Positions 47,341-58,326 of a stretch of DNA of 64,000 nucleotides are shown here, one piece after another. The stretch covers positions 507,741,942 to 507,805,941 of the forward strand of contig NC_081410.1 in assembly GCF_030272615.1 (NCBI RefSeq), written 5' to 3'. A program made the position numbers and the translations under genes. This stretch comes from Cryptomeria japonica (taxonomy: Eukaryota > Streptophyta > Pinopsida > Cupressales > Cupressaceae). The notes under the pieces are model-generated. The model was not told the DNA's origin and searched no databases. It worked only from the letters and a program-made list of their open reading frames with translations. Each line of letters opens with the position of its first letter. The first letter of the stretch is position 1.

Positions 47341-48060
47341 TTAGGAAAGATGACATCCTCAACTTTCAAGAGAAAATATTTTTCAGTGGAACATTTGTTA
47401 GAATTGGTTCATATAGAGCTTTGTGGACCAATAAGAACAAAAAGTATTCAAGGTGACAGATATTTTATGATCTTCACTAATGATTGCTCAAGGATGATGT
47501 GGGTCACATTCTTGAAGAATAAGACTGAAGCTTTTGGTAAGTTCAAGGCATTTAGGGCCTTAGATGAGAAGGGGAGTGGTAAGAAGATAAAATGTCCGAG
47601 GACACATCAAGGCAGTAAATTTACTTCTAAGGAATTCACTAGGTTCTGTGAAGAAAATGGTATCAAATGACAACTTTTTGTGGTAAGGACAACATAGAAG
47701 AATGGTATCGCAGATAGAAAAAATTGGTTAGTTGTTGAAGCTAGTAGGACAATGTTGATATAAGGAGGTGTAATGAAAACCTCTTGGAGAGAAGTTATCA
47801 GCACAACTATCTACACCATGAGTTAGATTCTGGTAAAAAGAGGTAAGGACAAGACTCCTTATGAATAGTGGTATGGAAGATCACCTGATCTTATTTATTT
47901 CAAGATATTTGGAAGAAAATGTTTTATTAAGAGAGGTGATTATATTAGTAAATTTGAGGCTAAAATTGATGAAGGTATATTTCTTGGGTATTCCACCAAG
48001 TAAGGCCTACAAGTGTTTTAGCAACCAGATATAGAGAATTATTGAGAGTGTTGAAGTTTG
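47341..48060 (+). pseudogene. Element E integrase core, catalytic residues lost
   Basis: LVHIELCGPIRTKSIQGDRY, DCSRMMWVTFLKNKTEAFGK, CPRTHQGSKFTSKEFTRFCE and IADRKNWLVVEASRTML follow copia integrase order. The first catalytic Asp (usually VHxDLCGP) is Glu and the second (usually RSDNGGE) is replaced in PRTHQGS, so the core is dead independently of its stops. The distal part YFKIFGRKCFIKR and EGIFLGYSTK is the integrase C-terminal GKGY-like region. A frameshift before 48062 moves coding to another frame. Confidence 0.87.
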
Positions 48061-48061
48061 A

Positions 48062-48595
48062 GTGGATGAATATCCCCAAGTCTCAAAGGAAACTAGTTTG
48101 GAGAAGAAGGATCAAGATCCTTGCATTTTGTTTTTGGAACTAGAAACTATGAAATTTGAAACCGGCAAAGCAAATATTGATGTACCAGTTCAACTGAAAC
48201 AGATAAATTCTGAAGAAGATGATGATGATAATGATGAAGCTGAACCTGAAGATAATGATCATGTTATTCCAAGATATGTGAGATTGAAGCACAATCCTAA
48301 ATAGATTATTGGGGATAAGGATGTTGGAGTACTAACCAGAAGAAGAATCAGAGAAAATTCTTGCATGATCTCCACTATTGAACAAAGAACTACTAAGGAA
48401 GCATTTGGTGATGGTCACTGGGTTAAAGCTATGGAGGAGGAATTAGATCAAATTGAGAAGAAAAAAACATGGACCCTAGTACCCTGACTGGTAAATAAAA
48501 ATGTAATAGGTACTAATTACGTATTCAGGAACAAGTTGAATGAAGATGGTGTTGTAGTTCGCAACAAAGCTAGGCTAGTTTGCAAAGGTTATGCA
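48062..48595 (+). pseudogene. Element E reverse transcriptase, N-terminal part
   Basis: After an acidic linker (EEDDDDNDEAEPEDNDH) the RT opens with HWVKAMEEELDQIEKKKTW, VIGTNYVFRNKLNEDG and VRNKARLVCKGYA, where element G begins. The remainder of the domain continues at 55250 in the same frame. A stop (TGA) lies near 48487. Confidence 0.9.
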
Positions 48596-49435
48596 TGTTA
48601 GCATTAATGATAGTCCCAAAGATACTGAGAGGGGGGGGTGAATCAGTATCTAACCAGTTAATACAATATTTAACCTTATTAAGCATTTTGCATTCCAGAA
48701 CAATGTATCGGTAAATAAGAATTAGTGTAGTAAACAGGAACAATAAAGACAACATAGAAAACACACCATAACACAAGATATTTAACGAGGAAACCCAGTG
48801 TGGGAAAAACCTCAGTGGGATTTGTGACCCACAATATTCACTCACTAGCCAATGAATAAAAATTACTTACAATGAGGGGCCTGCACATGCAGGAAGGCCA
48901 GCCACCTAGAGCTCACTGCTCAATATACAAAACAGAAGTCTCACTGACTTACAAAATGGATTATAAGAATCCAATACAATGTAATGCTTCAAATCAGCAT
49001 CAACTATGCTAGGTTTAGTACTAGTTTAAGCTCATACTATAACCAAGAACCTTATACAAAATCTGCCTTATGCATTCACATATATCTTCCTTCTTATTCA
49101 CTCATTCCTATTCCATCTGTCATATCTCCTATCTCATATCTCATATCTAAATGATTTACAAGATCTCATATATATATGATTCTATTACAATATGCCATGT
49201 TAGATTTACAAAAGATAATTACAATTAAATACAATAAAAAAAAGTTTATTCATGTCGGCTGGGGAGTCGGTATGCATTGTTGCCACTGTCGACGAAGTGT
49301 CTGCCGGTGCCGGTGTCTGCCGGTGTCTTTACCAGATGAATGTCGGGTGGTTGCCAAAAGGTTTCCAGTAGGTTGCTAGAAGGCTTCCATCAATGACAAC
49401 ACCATCATTTCTTATTAGAGTGTAGAATGCCAACA
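48596..49435 (-). repeat. 3' LTR of element G
   Basis: 840 bp, colinear with 54428-55244, beginning (plus strand) TGTTAGCATTAATGATAG with a run of eight G at about 48632. It includes GAGGAAACCCAGTGTGGG / AAAAACCTC and GAGCTCACTGCTC. Confidence 0.92.
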
Positions 49436-49436
49436 A

Positions 49437-49447
49437 TCTCCCCCTTT
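49437..49447 (-). other. Polypurine tract of element G
   Basis: On the minus strand AAAGGGGGAGA directly precedes the 3' LTR and is framed by GCCA and TGTTGGCATT. Confidence 0.9.
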
Positions 49448-49743
49448 GGCATTGATGGCAACACTCATGAGAAAAATCCAAAAATTGTTACCAAAAAGTG
49501 AAGTCCAAAAATTTACCAAAAATATGTGCTCCCCCTGAGTAGATGATCTCCTTTGAATAGCCATTTTTCTCTATCGACTACTCCCCCTTTGACATCAATG
49601 ACAAAGGTTGTCAAAAATTGTCAAACAAGTGTAAAATTTCACCTTAAGGTTTGTAACCAGTTGGTTAAAATCTGAAATATATCAGCCAAAACCAAGTTTA
49701 AACTCTGCATGAATCTATTGTTATCATTCATGGTTGCCTCAGT

Positions 49744-52700
49744 TCATTGGATCATGTCAGTAAGATGATGCATATGCTCTTCCAATGATCTTTCCCCTTG
49801 AATTAGTGCCTTAGAGATCTCATTTCTCAGAGAGATAAGGTTATCCAATTTAGGACTAAGTTTATACTTAAGCTCTCTGGCATTTGTTGATCCTTGCTTT
49901 TTCCTTCTCAAACTTTTCCAACTTTTCCTCAAATCCTGCTATTTCTTGCTCAATAACTGATATAAGTTCGGATGAACCAATAATGTTATCAGCTATATCA
50001 TCAATTTCCTTCTGTACTCTACTTATTTCTTTTTCAATGTCCTTGGTCAACATATGTGGCTTGCATGTTTCTATGTATAGTTCCTTATATTCCAAAATTG
50101 TTGTATTTAGTGCCAGTAAAAGTGTGTTAATATGTTCAGTGCACTTCTTTATTGTGTCCTCAAAGAATTTTTCTTTTTCTTTTTCTATTTTCTCTTTGAA
50201 TGTATCCTCATTTACTTTATCAACTATTATTACATTTCTAGCAATAAGTTTAGACAATGTGTCTAATTGACCTAAAGAATCCTTTACATGATCTACATTA
50301 CATTTTGGTGCAATAATCTTAAGAATAGGTATTGTATCATCAATTTCCTTGTAGGCCAATGCATTATAGTCTGTTATCTTCTTAATAGAGTCCAGAAGTA
50401 CCTCTGTCACATTAGTAGGTCTGAATTCGGATGTTTGACCAACTACCTTTATTATCTCAGTGCCTCCAGTATTAGTAACCAATTTGCTTGAATCAACCTC
50501 CGGTCGATCAGGCTAAGTTTCCATTTCAGCTAGTAATGGTTTGTGTTTCTCAATGATTACCGGTTTCACTGTCTCAATATGTACCTGTGCCTCTGTCGGT
50601 TTCTCTATTGGTTTCTCTATGTTATCAACTGTCGGTATCTCTGTCTCTATCTCTGTAGGTTTCTTAGTGCCAACATCTATACTACCAGTATTTATTCCAT
50701 TATCCAAAGGTTGTTTTGTATTCTTTGTTTGCTCTGTTTGTATTTCAACCTCAACATTTTCTGTCGGTTGCTTAGTAATGTTTCCACTGTCAGTAATATC
50801 ATTTTGTACCTCTGTGTTGTCCTTGTCCACAACAATGTTCAAGTCCTGAGTATCAACATTCACGGTGAATATAATTTCTAATTCAGGGTTAGTGTCATCA
50901 TGTGTTATGTCCATATTTTTAGTACCCGATGTATCATCAGTATGTACTAGTGTAGTATTTGAGGGTGGTGGTAAATTGTCAGTTATTTTGATATTTGGTA
51001 TTCCACCAACTTTACCTTTCCCTTTGTCCTTGTCCTTCTGATATACTTTGAATGTTTTCTTAGGTCTGTTTAATTATTCATATTTTTCCTTTTCTATAAA
51101 AAAGATATCCCATTTATCAGTTGTTTCCTCTGCAATTTCATTAACTCTACCAGCCATTAAGCTTACTTGTCGGTGACTACTAGCAAAAACGGATCTGTTA
51201 GCTTCACAAATTAATTCATCAATCTCCTCTTTAGAGTTAACTGGATGTATAGCTAGGAGTTTTTCAACTTTAAGTTTCTTGTCTAACTCCATTACTGCAA
51301 TGCTCTTTGCATCTAACCTTCTATAAAGATCATTTGGTAGGTCATCTACAACTTCAATTAACACTTTCTTGTATTTGTACAGATGTATAATAATGTGTTA
51401 TACAACTTGCTCACATTTGCCAAGTTACCATCATCAGTGATTTTATTCAGTAAATTATCCAAAGGTGGTATAATTGGTTTCTATTTCTTCTTGGGTGTTA
51501 ACTTCTTTGCTAGTTGTCTTACCACTTGTTGCTTCTTTCTCAAAGTTCTTGTTTTCTTGGGTGAAGGAGAGGGTACCAATGAGGGTTTTCTCTTCCTATC
51601 AACTCTCTTAAATTCAGAAGGTATCTCACTATCAAATGATGTACCAACTGGTGAAATATGTGCCTCCAGTTGCAATCCTTCCAGTTCACTTTCCTTTATT
51701 CTAGTAATGTTCATAATATTTTTTTTATTTCCTTTACTTGGTTTGATGCATTTGTTATATACTTTTCTCTTTTCTTTCTTTGTTTCATTGTTTGTACACC
51801 ACTCTCAATTATTTCTGCACTACCAAAAACTTTTTCTGTTGGTTCTCTAGGTGCTTCTAACAGGGCATATTCACATCAGCCTCATACCCCATTTCAGTTA
51901 CCCATACAGTTCTAGGAAGAATTGCTTCCATCCATATTTCATCTTTCTTAATCACAAAACATATTTCCTTATCATATTTATCTACTATACTTTGTGGTAG
52001 TCTCTCTCTGGTTTTCATTTTGGTTTGGAAAGCTTTGTAATATTCAATTATGTTGCTATCCTTTGCAGTACCCATGCTGGTGAAAGCTTCTTGCAATTGT
52101 TTGCCTACCGGTATGTCATATCCAAAATATTTCTATCCAATACCAGGGATTTCCTTTGAGAAATACAACATAAGGCATACCAAAAGATTACCAAAATGAA
52201 ATGTCCCTTTCTTATCACCTTTTATCTTTTTCAAGTTATCTACTAGTTCATCCTTCAACCATTCACACACATCTATTTTTGCATTATTATTTACCATATC
52301 ATAAACACTTTTAATGCAAAGACTAGAAACTGAATTAAGTCAGTTTGCATGTGTGGTCTTGTAACCTAAGATCATACTTATGAATCTCACATTGATATCC
52401 TTGATGTCATTTACTCTCAGAGATATACTATCAGATGTTGCTCCGGTTAAGGTCATGACTGTGTTGTTAGGTACCTTCTTTTTCTTTCCTGGTCTACTGT
52501 CGGTTGAGGGTAAACCTATCACTGCCCTAATTGCTTGCCGGGTGAATCTGTAGACTGAATCTAACCAAAGAAATTCTCCATGTGCCCTACTTAGGACAAT
52601 TCATACTACTTCCTTTGGAAATTTAGGGATGTTCAAGATTTCCACAAAACCTAAAGTCTCAATAATCTTGTCATCGGGTTTGACATTGCTATTTTCATCA

Positions 52701-52939
52701 CAAATTATGGTTTTAAACATCTTTAACAGTTCCTCAAAACCTAATTCTTTAATATTGTAGTGAATATAAATCCTAGGGTCTTTAGCGTAAGTTACACCTT
52801 TAGGAATTTTTGAAAATGTGCCTATGGAATCATCTTGCTTAGCTATCTCAGGAATAATTTTGAAAACGGGCCTAGGGCGTTTTACAATTTCCACAACAGT
52901 AGGGTTTGCAATAAATTCGAGAGTAGAAGAGGAAGCCAT
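49744..52939 (-). pseudogene. ORF2 of element G: homologue of element B's unknown protein
   Basis: The minus strand has one dominant frame from 52939 (MASSSTLEFIANPTVVEIVK) to 49868, with stops and a local shift at 51481-51714; the last 60 residues are in another frame. Conserved parts relative to element B: SKIPKGVTYAKDPRIYIHYN, HGEFLWLDSVYRFTRQAI, VRFISMILGYKTTHAN, GNLLVCLMLYFSKEIPGIG, DKYDKEICFVIKKDEIWMEA, DLPNDLYRRLDAKSIAV. A Thr/Glu-rich charged segment (50914-50513) replaces B's Lys/Glu tract, then a coiled-coil C-terminus (50482-49868). No enzyme motif is seen. Function unknown. Confidence 0.78.
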
Positions 52940-53243
52940 TTGAAAAATACCTTAAGCTTCTTGATAGTGTTTGAGTGCTTGAAAGGAGTAGCTTCACTTC
53001 TTCACCTTGAATGCCTTCGCTCAGATTTCGTACTCTGTGCTACTTTGAATGCTCGATGAATCAAAAAAGAAGAAAAACCATTGATTTATAATGAAATTGC
53101 TTTCAACAACCACATTAAATGCTCACCGGTTAAGTGAAAACTTAACACATCTTCTAGTAAAGAAGAAATCTATCTTCTCACCATCGACCGAGGGTAAATT
53201 GCATGATATTCAATTTGCTACAATACCCCCAAAGGGTTACTTC

Positions 53244-54383
53244 TCAGTTGGATAAATAATCTCCTGCCGGTGGAGTAATACTTTGTTCTACCAGTGAAGG
53301 AATAGTCTCATCAACATTCGGATCTATCTTTCTAATCCATTGTTTTGAAATTTCTTGCTTTACCTCATCTACCTTCTCTTTGCCTTTCAAACTGGGTCCT
53401 TTATTATTTGCCGGTGAAGTCTTGCTTCTATAAAATTTTGCAATATGTCTGATCTTGTTAGAAGCATAACAAGTCACATTATTATTTTGAATAGCCTTTC
53501 CATATCCTATGTCGGTTTGTGTTCTACATTGATTAGATAAGTGCCCAAATCTTCCACAAACATAACATCTCACATTCATTTTGTAGTTTTCTGAATTATG
53601 ACCAACTTTGTTGCATTTGGAACATTGATTGGTGGGTGCATTAATGTTCTAATTGTTTCTAGATCTACATTGATTTTCTCTATGACCATACTTGTTATAG
53701 TTAAAGCATTTCCTATTAAATTTGTAAGCATTAGGTTGTCTTACCAGTTTACTGTGATCATGATTATTTGCAGTAATGGAACTTTCACCAACTTCAAATC
53801 CAAGTCCATTAGTATCTCCATTAGGTTTCTGACTTTTCAGCATATCATCAAGTTCTTCTGAACTTTTCATGAAGTTCTCTTTATGTTGATTTGCAGTAGC
53901 CAACTCATTTTCTAGAATTCTCATTTGTCTCATAAGTTCAGTTTTATCATGTTGCAAGTGAATCAGATCTGTCTTCAACATATCATTTTCATGACCGAGT
54001 CTTAGATTTTCATTTCCAGCATGATTGAGTCTCCTAGTCAAGTCATCTTCATTCTTCTTCCTATCTTCAAAGTCTTTACAAAATCTCATTGTCATATGTT
54101 GCATTTCATTCCTCATAGTCATGTTTTCTTGCATCAATTTGTTTACAAGCTCATTAAGTGTTTCCTTTTCATCATTATCATTCTGCATCTTCTCATGAAG
54201 TTCTTTTCTGTTATTTATAGCAATAGTAAGATTCTCCTGAAGTCCTTGAATGAATTCATGTGTAGATCTTAGATCATCTTCAAGTTTGATATTCTTCAAC
54301 TTCTCTAAGTCATAGTCTACAAGAGTTCCTTCCAATTGCTTTATTAAGTTCTCCATCTGTACCGATGTCAGAATCTTCCTCAA
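53244..54383 (-). pseudogene. Gag-like protein of element G: long coiled coil plus zinc knuckles
   Basis: It starts MRKILTSVQMENLIKQLEGT and is heptad-rich for about 200 residues (NLRLGHENDMLKTDLIHLQH), then NGLGFEVGESS, the same GLGF linker as in B and D. Zinc knuckles follow: CFNYNKYGHRENQC (one Cys changed to Tyr), CSKCNKVGHNSENY (last Cys changed), CYVCGRFGHLSNQC (intact, near 53565) and a decayed CYASNKIRHIAKFY. One stop near 53649 and frame changes between the knuckles show decay. Confidence 0.83.
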
Positions 54384-54412
54384 TCTATTAGGATTTTGAA
54401 AATAGAGGACCA

Positions 54413-54427
54413 GGCTCTAATACAAAT
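54413..54427 (-). other. Primer-binding site of element G
   Basis: On the minus strand ATTTGTATTAGAGCCTG follows the LTR; it is the initiator-Met complement ATTGGTATCAGAGC with two changes. Confidence 0.85.
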
Positions 54428-55244
54428 TGTTAGGATTAATGATAGTCCCAAAGATATTGAGAGGGGGGGTGAATCAGTATCTAACTGGTTAATAGAATAT
54501 TTAACCTTATTAAGTATTTTGCATTCCAGAACAGTGTATCGGTAAATAAGAATTAGTGTAGTAAACAGGAACAATAAAGACAACATAGAAAACACACCAT
54601 AACATAAGATGTTTAATGAGGAAACCCAATGTGGGAAAAACCTCGGTGGGATTTGTGACCCACAATATTCACTCATTGGCCAATGAATAAATATTACTTA
54701 CAATGAGGGGCCTCCACATGCAAGAAGGCCAACTGCCTAGAGCTCACTGCTCAATCTACAAAATAGAAGTCTCATTGACTTACAAAATGGATTATGAGAA
54801 TCCAATACAATGTACTACTTCAAATCAGCATCAACTATGCCAGGTTCAGTACCGGTTGAAGCTCATACTATAACCATAAACCTTATACAAAATCTACCTT
54901 ATGCATTCACATATATCTTGCTTCTTATTCACTCATTCCTATTCCATCTCTCATATCTCCTATCTTATAGCTCATATCTAAATGATTTACAAGATCTCAT
55001 ACATATATGAATCTATTACAATATGCCATGTCGGCTTTACAAAAGATAATTACAATTAAATACAATAAATAAAAGTTTATTCCTGTCGGCTGGGGTGCCG
55101 GTATAAATTGTTGCCGCTGTTGGTGAAGTGTCTGCTGATGCTAGTGTCTGTCGGTGTCTTTACTAGATGAATGTCGAGTGGTTGCCAGAAGGTTTCTATC
55201 AATGACAACACCATCATTTCTCAGTAGAGTGTAGAATGCCAACA
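54428..55244 (-). repeat. 5' LTR of element G
   Basis: 817 bp; plus-strand start TGTTAGGATTAATGATAG, end GTAGAATGCCAACA. It is shorter than the other copy mainly by a small deletion near 55190 (loss of a TTGCCAGAAGG-like repeat). Confidence 0.92.
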
Positions 55245-55249
55245 ACGCA

Positions 55250-56570
55250 CAAGAGGAAGGAGAAGATTATGGTGAGACTTTTGCAATAGTGGCAAGACTG
55301 GAAGGTGTCAGAACTTTACTTGCATTTGCAACACATAAGAAATTCAAGGTATACCAGATGGATGTTAAGTCAACATTTTTAAATGGGATATTGGGAGAAG
55401 AAGTATACATTGAGTAGCCAGATGGTTATGATTTGACTAATGAGAAAGACATAGTATGCAGATTGCATAAGGCTTTATATGGATTAATGCAGGCACCAAG
55501 AGCATGGTATGAAAGTCTTCATACACATCTGATGAAGATAGGCTTTCTAAGAACTAGTGATGATAGTAACATATATCTCAAATTTGAAGGAGATAAAATA
55601 CTGGTTAGCAAAGTATTTGTAGATGATATTATATTTGGAGGTAATGATGACATGAGCAATAGCATTGCAGATGAAGTAAAAAATGAGTTTGCAATGTCTT
55701 TAGTGGGGGAAATAAAAATTTTCATGGGCTTGCAGACACAACAAATGAAGAATGGTATTTTCATCATATAGTCTAAGTATGTGAAAGAGGTCTTGAAGAC
55801 ATTTGGCATGAGTGACTATAAACCAATTGGGACACCAATGGTTACAGGTTGTAAGTTGTCTAAGGAAGATAAATCTACGCCCGTTGATGAGAAGGAATAC
55901 AGGTCAATGATTGGAAAATTCCACTATGTTGTTCACAGTAGATCAGATATAGATCATGCAATTGGCATAGTTGCTAGATTCCAGAAAAATCCTAAGGAAA
56001 TAGATCTGATAGCAACCAAGAGGATTTTTAGATACTTGAAAGGTAATGTTGACTATGGATTATGGTATCCATATGGAGGAAATTTTTACTTGAAGGTGTA
56101 CACAAATGCAGATTGGGAAGGAAATGTTGATGACTAGAAAAGAACAATTGGTGGAGCATTTTTTCTTGGAGAAAGACTTGTCTCATGGAGTAGTAAGAAG
56201 CAGAGTTGTACTTCAAAATCTATTTTTGAAGATGAGTATTTTGCAGCTAAACGTGAATTTCACAAAGGCTATTTGGATGAGGGACATTTTGGAAGGTTTT
56301 AAGATGAAGATTTTAGAACCTATAAAGATTTTATGTGATAATAAAAGTGCCATAAATATTTCCAAGAACACTATTTTGTACGCACAAACCAAGCATATTT
56401 AATTGAAGTATCATTTATTGAGGGAAAAAGTGCACAGTAAAGATGTTATCTTGGAGCATGTTTCTACAAAGGAGCAGCTTGGAGATATTTTTACTAAACC
56501 TCTGCCTAAGACTACATTTGAGTATCTTAGAAGTTAGTTAGAGGTTGTACCCCTTCATGAGGCTAGTTGA
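55250..56570 (+). pseudogene. Element E reverse transcriptase (rest) and RNase H
   Basis: The RT continues directly from the G insertion: KVYQMDVKSTFLNGIL (catalytic Asp), ALYGLMQAPRAWYE, ISKVFVDDIIFGG-like VFVDDIIFGG (catalytic FVDD, where copia usually has YVDD), MGLQ and YRSMIGKFHYVVHSRSDI. RNase H starts KVYTNADWEG with Asp changed to Asn in the usual YTDADW, then GGAFFLGERLVSW, and ends ILCDNKSAINISKN with a shifted frame and LGDIFTKPLPKTTFEYL. Stops at about 55414 and 55768 are TAG where CAG is standard (YIEQPDG, IIQSKYV). Confidence 0.92.
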
Positions 56571-56892
56571 GCATGATATAGATTACATCAGTCCTTGAGC
56601 TGCTTGTAGAATATTACAAAAGGATTGGTGTAGAAGAGAAAGTTATTCCACAGGGGGAGCACCAAGTTGCAGGTTGTTGATGTTGCACAGTGAAATTTGA
56701 TATTACATGTTTTACTTTCAATTTGGCATTGTTGTCAAAGGGGGAGAAGAATTATGTGATTATGAGGAGAAGAAATAGTGACAAGTTGAAGACATGGAGA
56801 GGATGGTGAATACTTGGTAATGTAAACCAGGATTCCTATTCACAATCACAACAATAATTAATGGTATTGATATTTGTATTGCCATCAATGCC

Positions 56893-56902
56893 AAAGGGGG
56901 AA
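56893..56902 (+). other. Polypurine tract of element E
   Basis: AAAGGGGGAA precedes the 3' LTR, framed by AATGCCA and TTGGCATT as in elements B, G and F. Confidence 0.9.
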
Positions 56903-56904
56903 TT

Positions 56905-58326
56905 TGTTGGCATTTGCATGAAGATTGCATTAGTGATATGTTATGTTGTCATTGATGTTAATTAACCGGTAATGATATTGTTGATATTGTTGTAATATTG
57001 TTTTGTAACTGGTAGGAAGAGCTAAGTGAAGGAAACTGTAAACCGATAAGTAAGTTTGTGAGTTGAACTGGTAACCGCTAAACCCTATCTATTGATGTAA
57101 CTGGTAAACCCTACCTGTTGTTTTTGATAACCCTTAACTGATCAAGTTTGGTGAATTAGTTATATTGGTTTATGATCTGATGATGAGCAGTAATGATTAC
57201 GACATGTATGATTATTGTATGAAGATAATATCAAGTGATATTGGCATGTTGATGTAATGATTTTTGTCTAGGGAATAACAAAGTATATTGCATATAATGA
57301 AAAGTGCATAATGAGTTACTGATATCGATGAAGCAGTGATCGAGGACGGGTCGAGGCTTTCTTCATTGATGTGTAGAGATTTCTATATAATCCAACGGTC
57401 ATACTTGAACCAAGTTGTTTGTAATCTTTATGAGAATTAGATTTATGTTGTGTTACTGACCTAATTGATTTCTTTATAAGATTTATGAAGTTGTTTAGTT
57501 TTTGAGTTGGCAAAGATTAGTTGAGTGTGTGGTTGTAGAACCAGATGATGTATCTGCAATTTGAGTAAAGGTAGATAGGAACATGAAAAGGATCTGATCA
57601 AGAAAGTGTAATTCTATTCAGACAGATCAACAAACTCCTGTTGTTTTCTAATAATTACAACAAAATTGACATCCCCTAACTGGGTAAGCTCTAACAAGAT
57701 TGGTGACTATTCAAATCTTCTAACAAGGTGATCCATTAGCTTGGATTTTTAAATCCTCTACTGAGGTTACTCCTTATAGGGCATTTCTTCTAACAAGGCA
57801 TTTGTAGCCAATCCCTTAACCAGGTGGTCCCTAATAGGATCTATTCGTAACAGGACTTTTGTAAAGCTTTAACAGGCTTGGATCCTAACAGGGTGAACTT
57901 CAGAAGAGTTCAAATAGTTATCTTGTGAGTCTCATCTCACCATGCTTTTTTCCATTCGAATTTCCACATCAAAAATATTTGTGTCAAGTGGTGAATGTTT
58001 TTGTGGTTATGATCTTATGGTTTATTTGATTAACTACTTAACTAATTTGATAAGTCATGATAACTGGAAGTATTCAGAAATGAAGTCTGTTGACATATGA
58101 TTAAGCATTTGGATGTTTATGATTTTGAAGTTGATTACTTTTAATTTGTTATAATAGTCAACCGGTTTATCTTATGGGTTTTTATCTTAACAGTGGTATT
58201 ACAATGATAGTTTACTTTGAGAGATTGATTTTGAGATTGGTGAAGTTTGTATCAGTTTTTCTATTTACTGATTCACCCCCCCCTCTCAGTAATTGATTGG
58301 ATACTTATTCTTTCATCATACCATCA
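56905..58326 (+). repeat. 3' LTR of element E
   Basis: A 1422-bp LTR starts TGTTGGCATTTGCATGAAG and ends ATTCACCCCCCCCTCTCAG plus TTCTTTCATCATACCATCA. It differs from the solo LTR at 43465-44883 by roughly 8% by eye. It contains the module array at 57665-57900. Confidence 0.92.

Larger units (their letters stand above)
48596..55244 (-). mobile_element. Element G: complete non-autonomous LTR retrotransposon (gag plus ORF2, no pol)
   Basis: G is inserted in element E's RT codons, flanked by ATGCA (48591-48595) and ACGCA (55245-55249). On the minus strand: 5' LTR 55244-54428, primer-binding site 54427-54413, gag 54383-53244, ORF2 52939-49744, polypurine tract 49447-49437, 3' LTR 49435-48596. 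LTR ends are TGTTGGCATTCTACAC and TTAATSCTAACA. There is no pol. The gene order and the ORF2 protein match element B, although the LTRs differ. The two LTRs differ by about 6% by eye in their first 220 bp. Confidence 0.92.
45566..58326 (+). mobile_element. Element E: Ty1/copia retrotransposon with a truncated 5' LTR, interrupted by G
   Basis: E consists of the last 166 bp of its 5' LTR (45566-45731), a primer-binding site, a copia polyprotein in the order gag, protease, integrase, RT, RNase H, a polypurine tract, and a complete 3' LTR (56905-58326) followed by CATAT. Element G (48596-55244) lies in its RT. Without G the interior is about 4.5 kb, the normal size for copia. Loss of most of the 5' LTR, stops and frameshifts make it inactive. 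It is the only element in the window with a copia pol. Confidence 0.9.
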
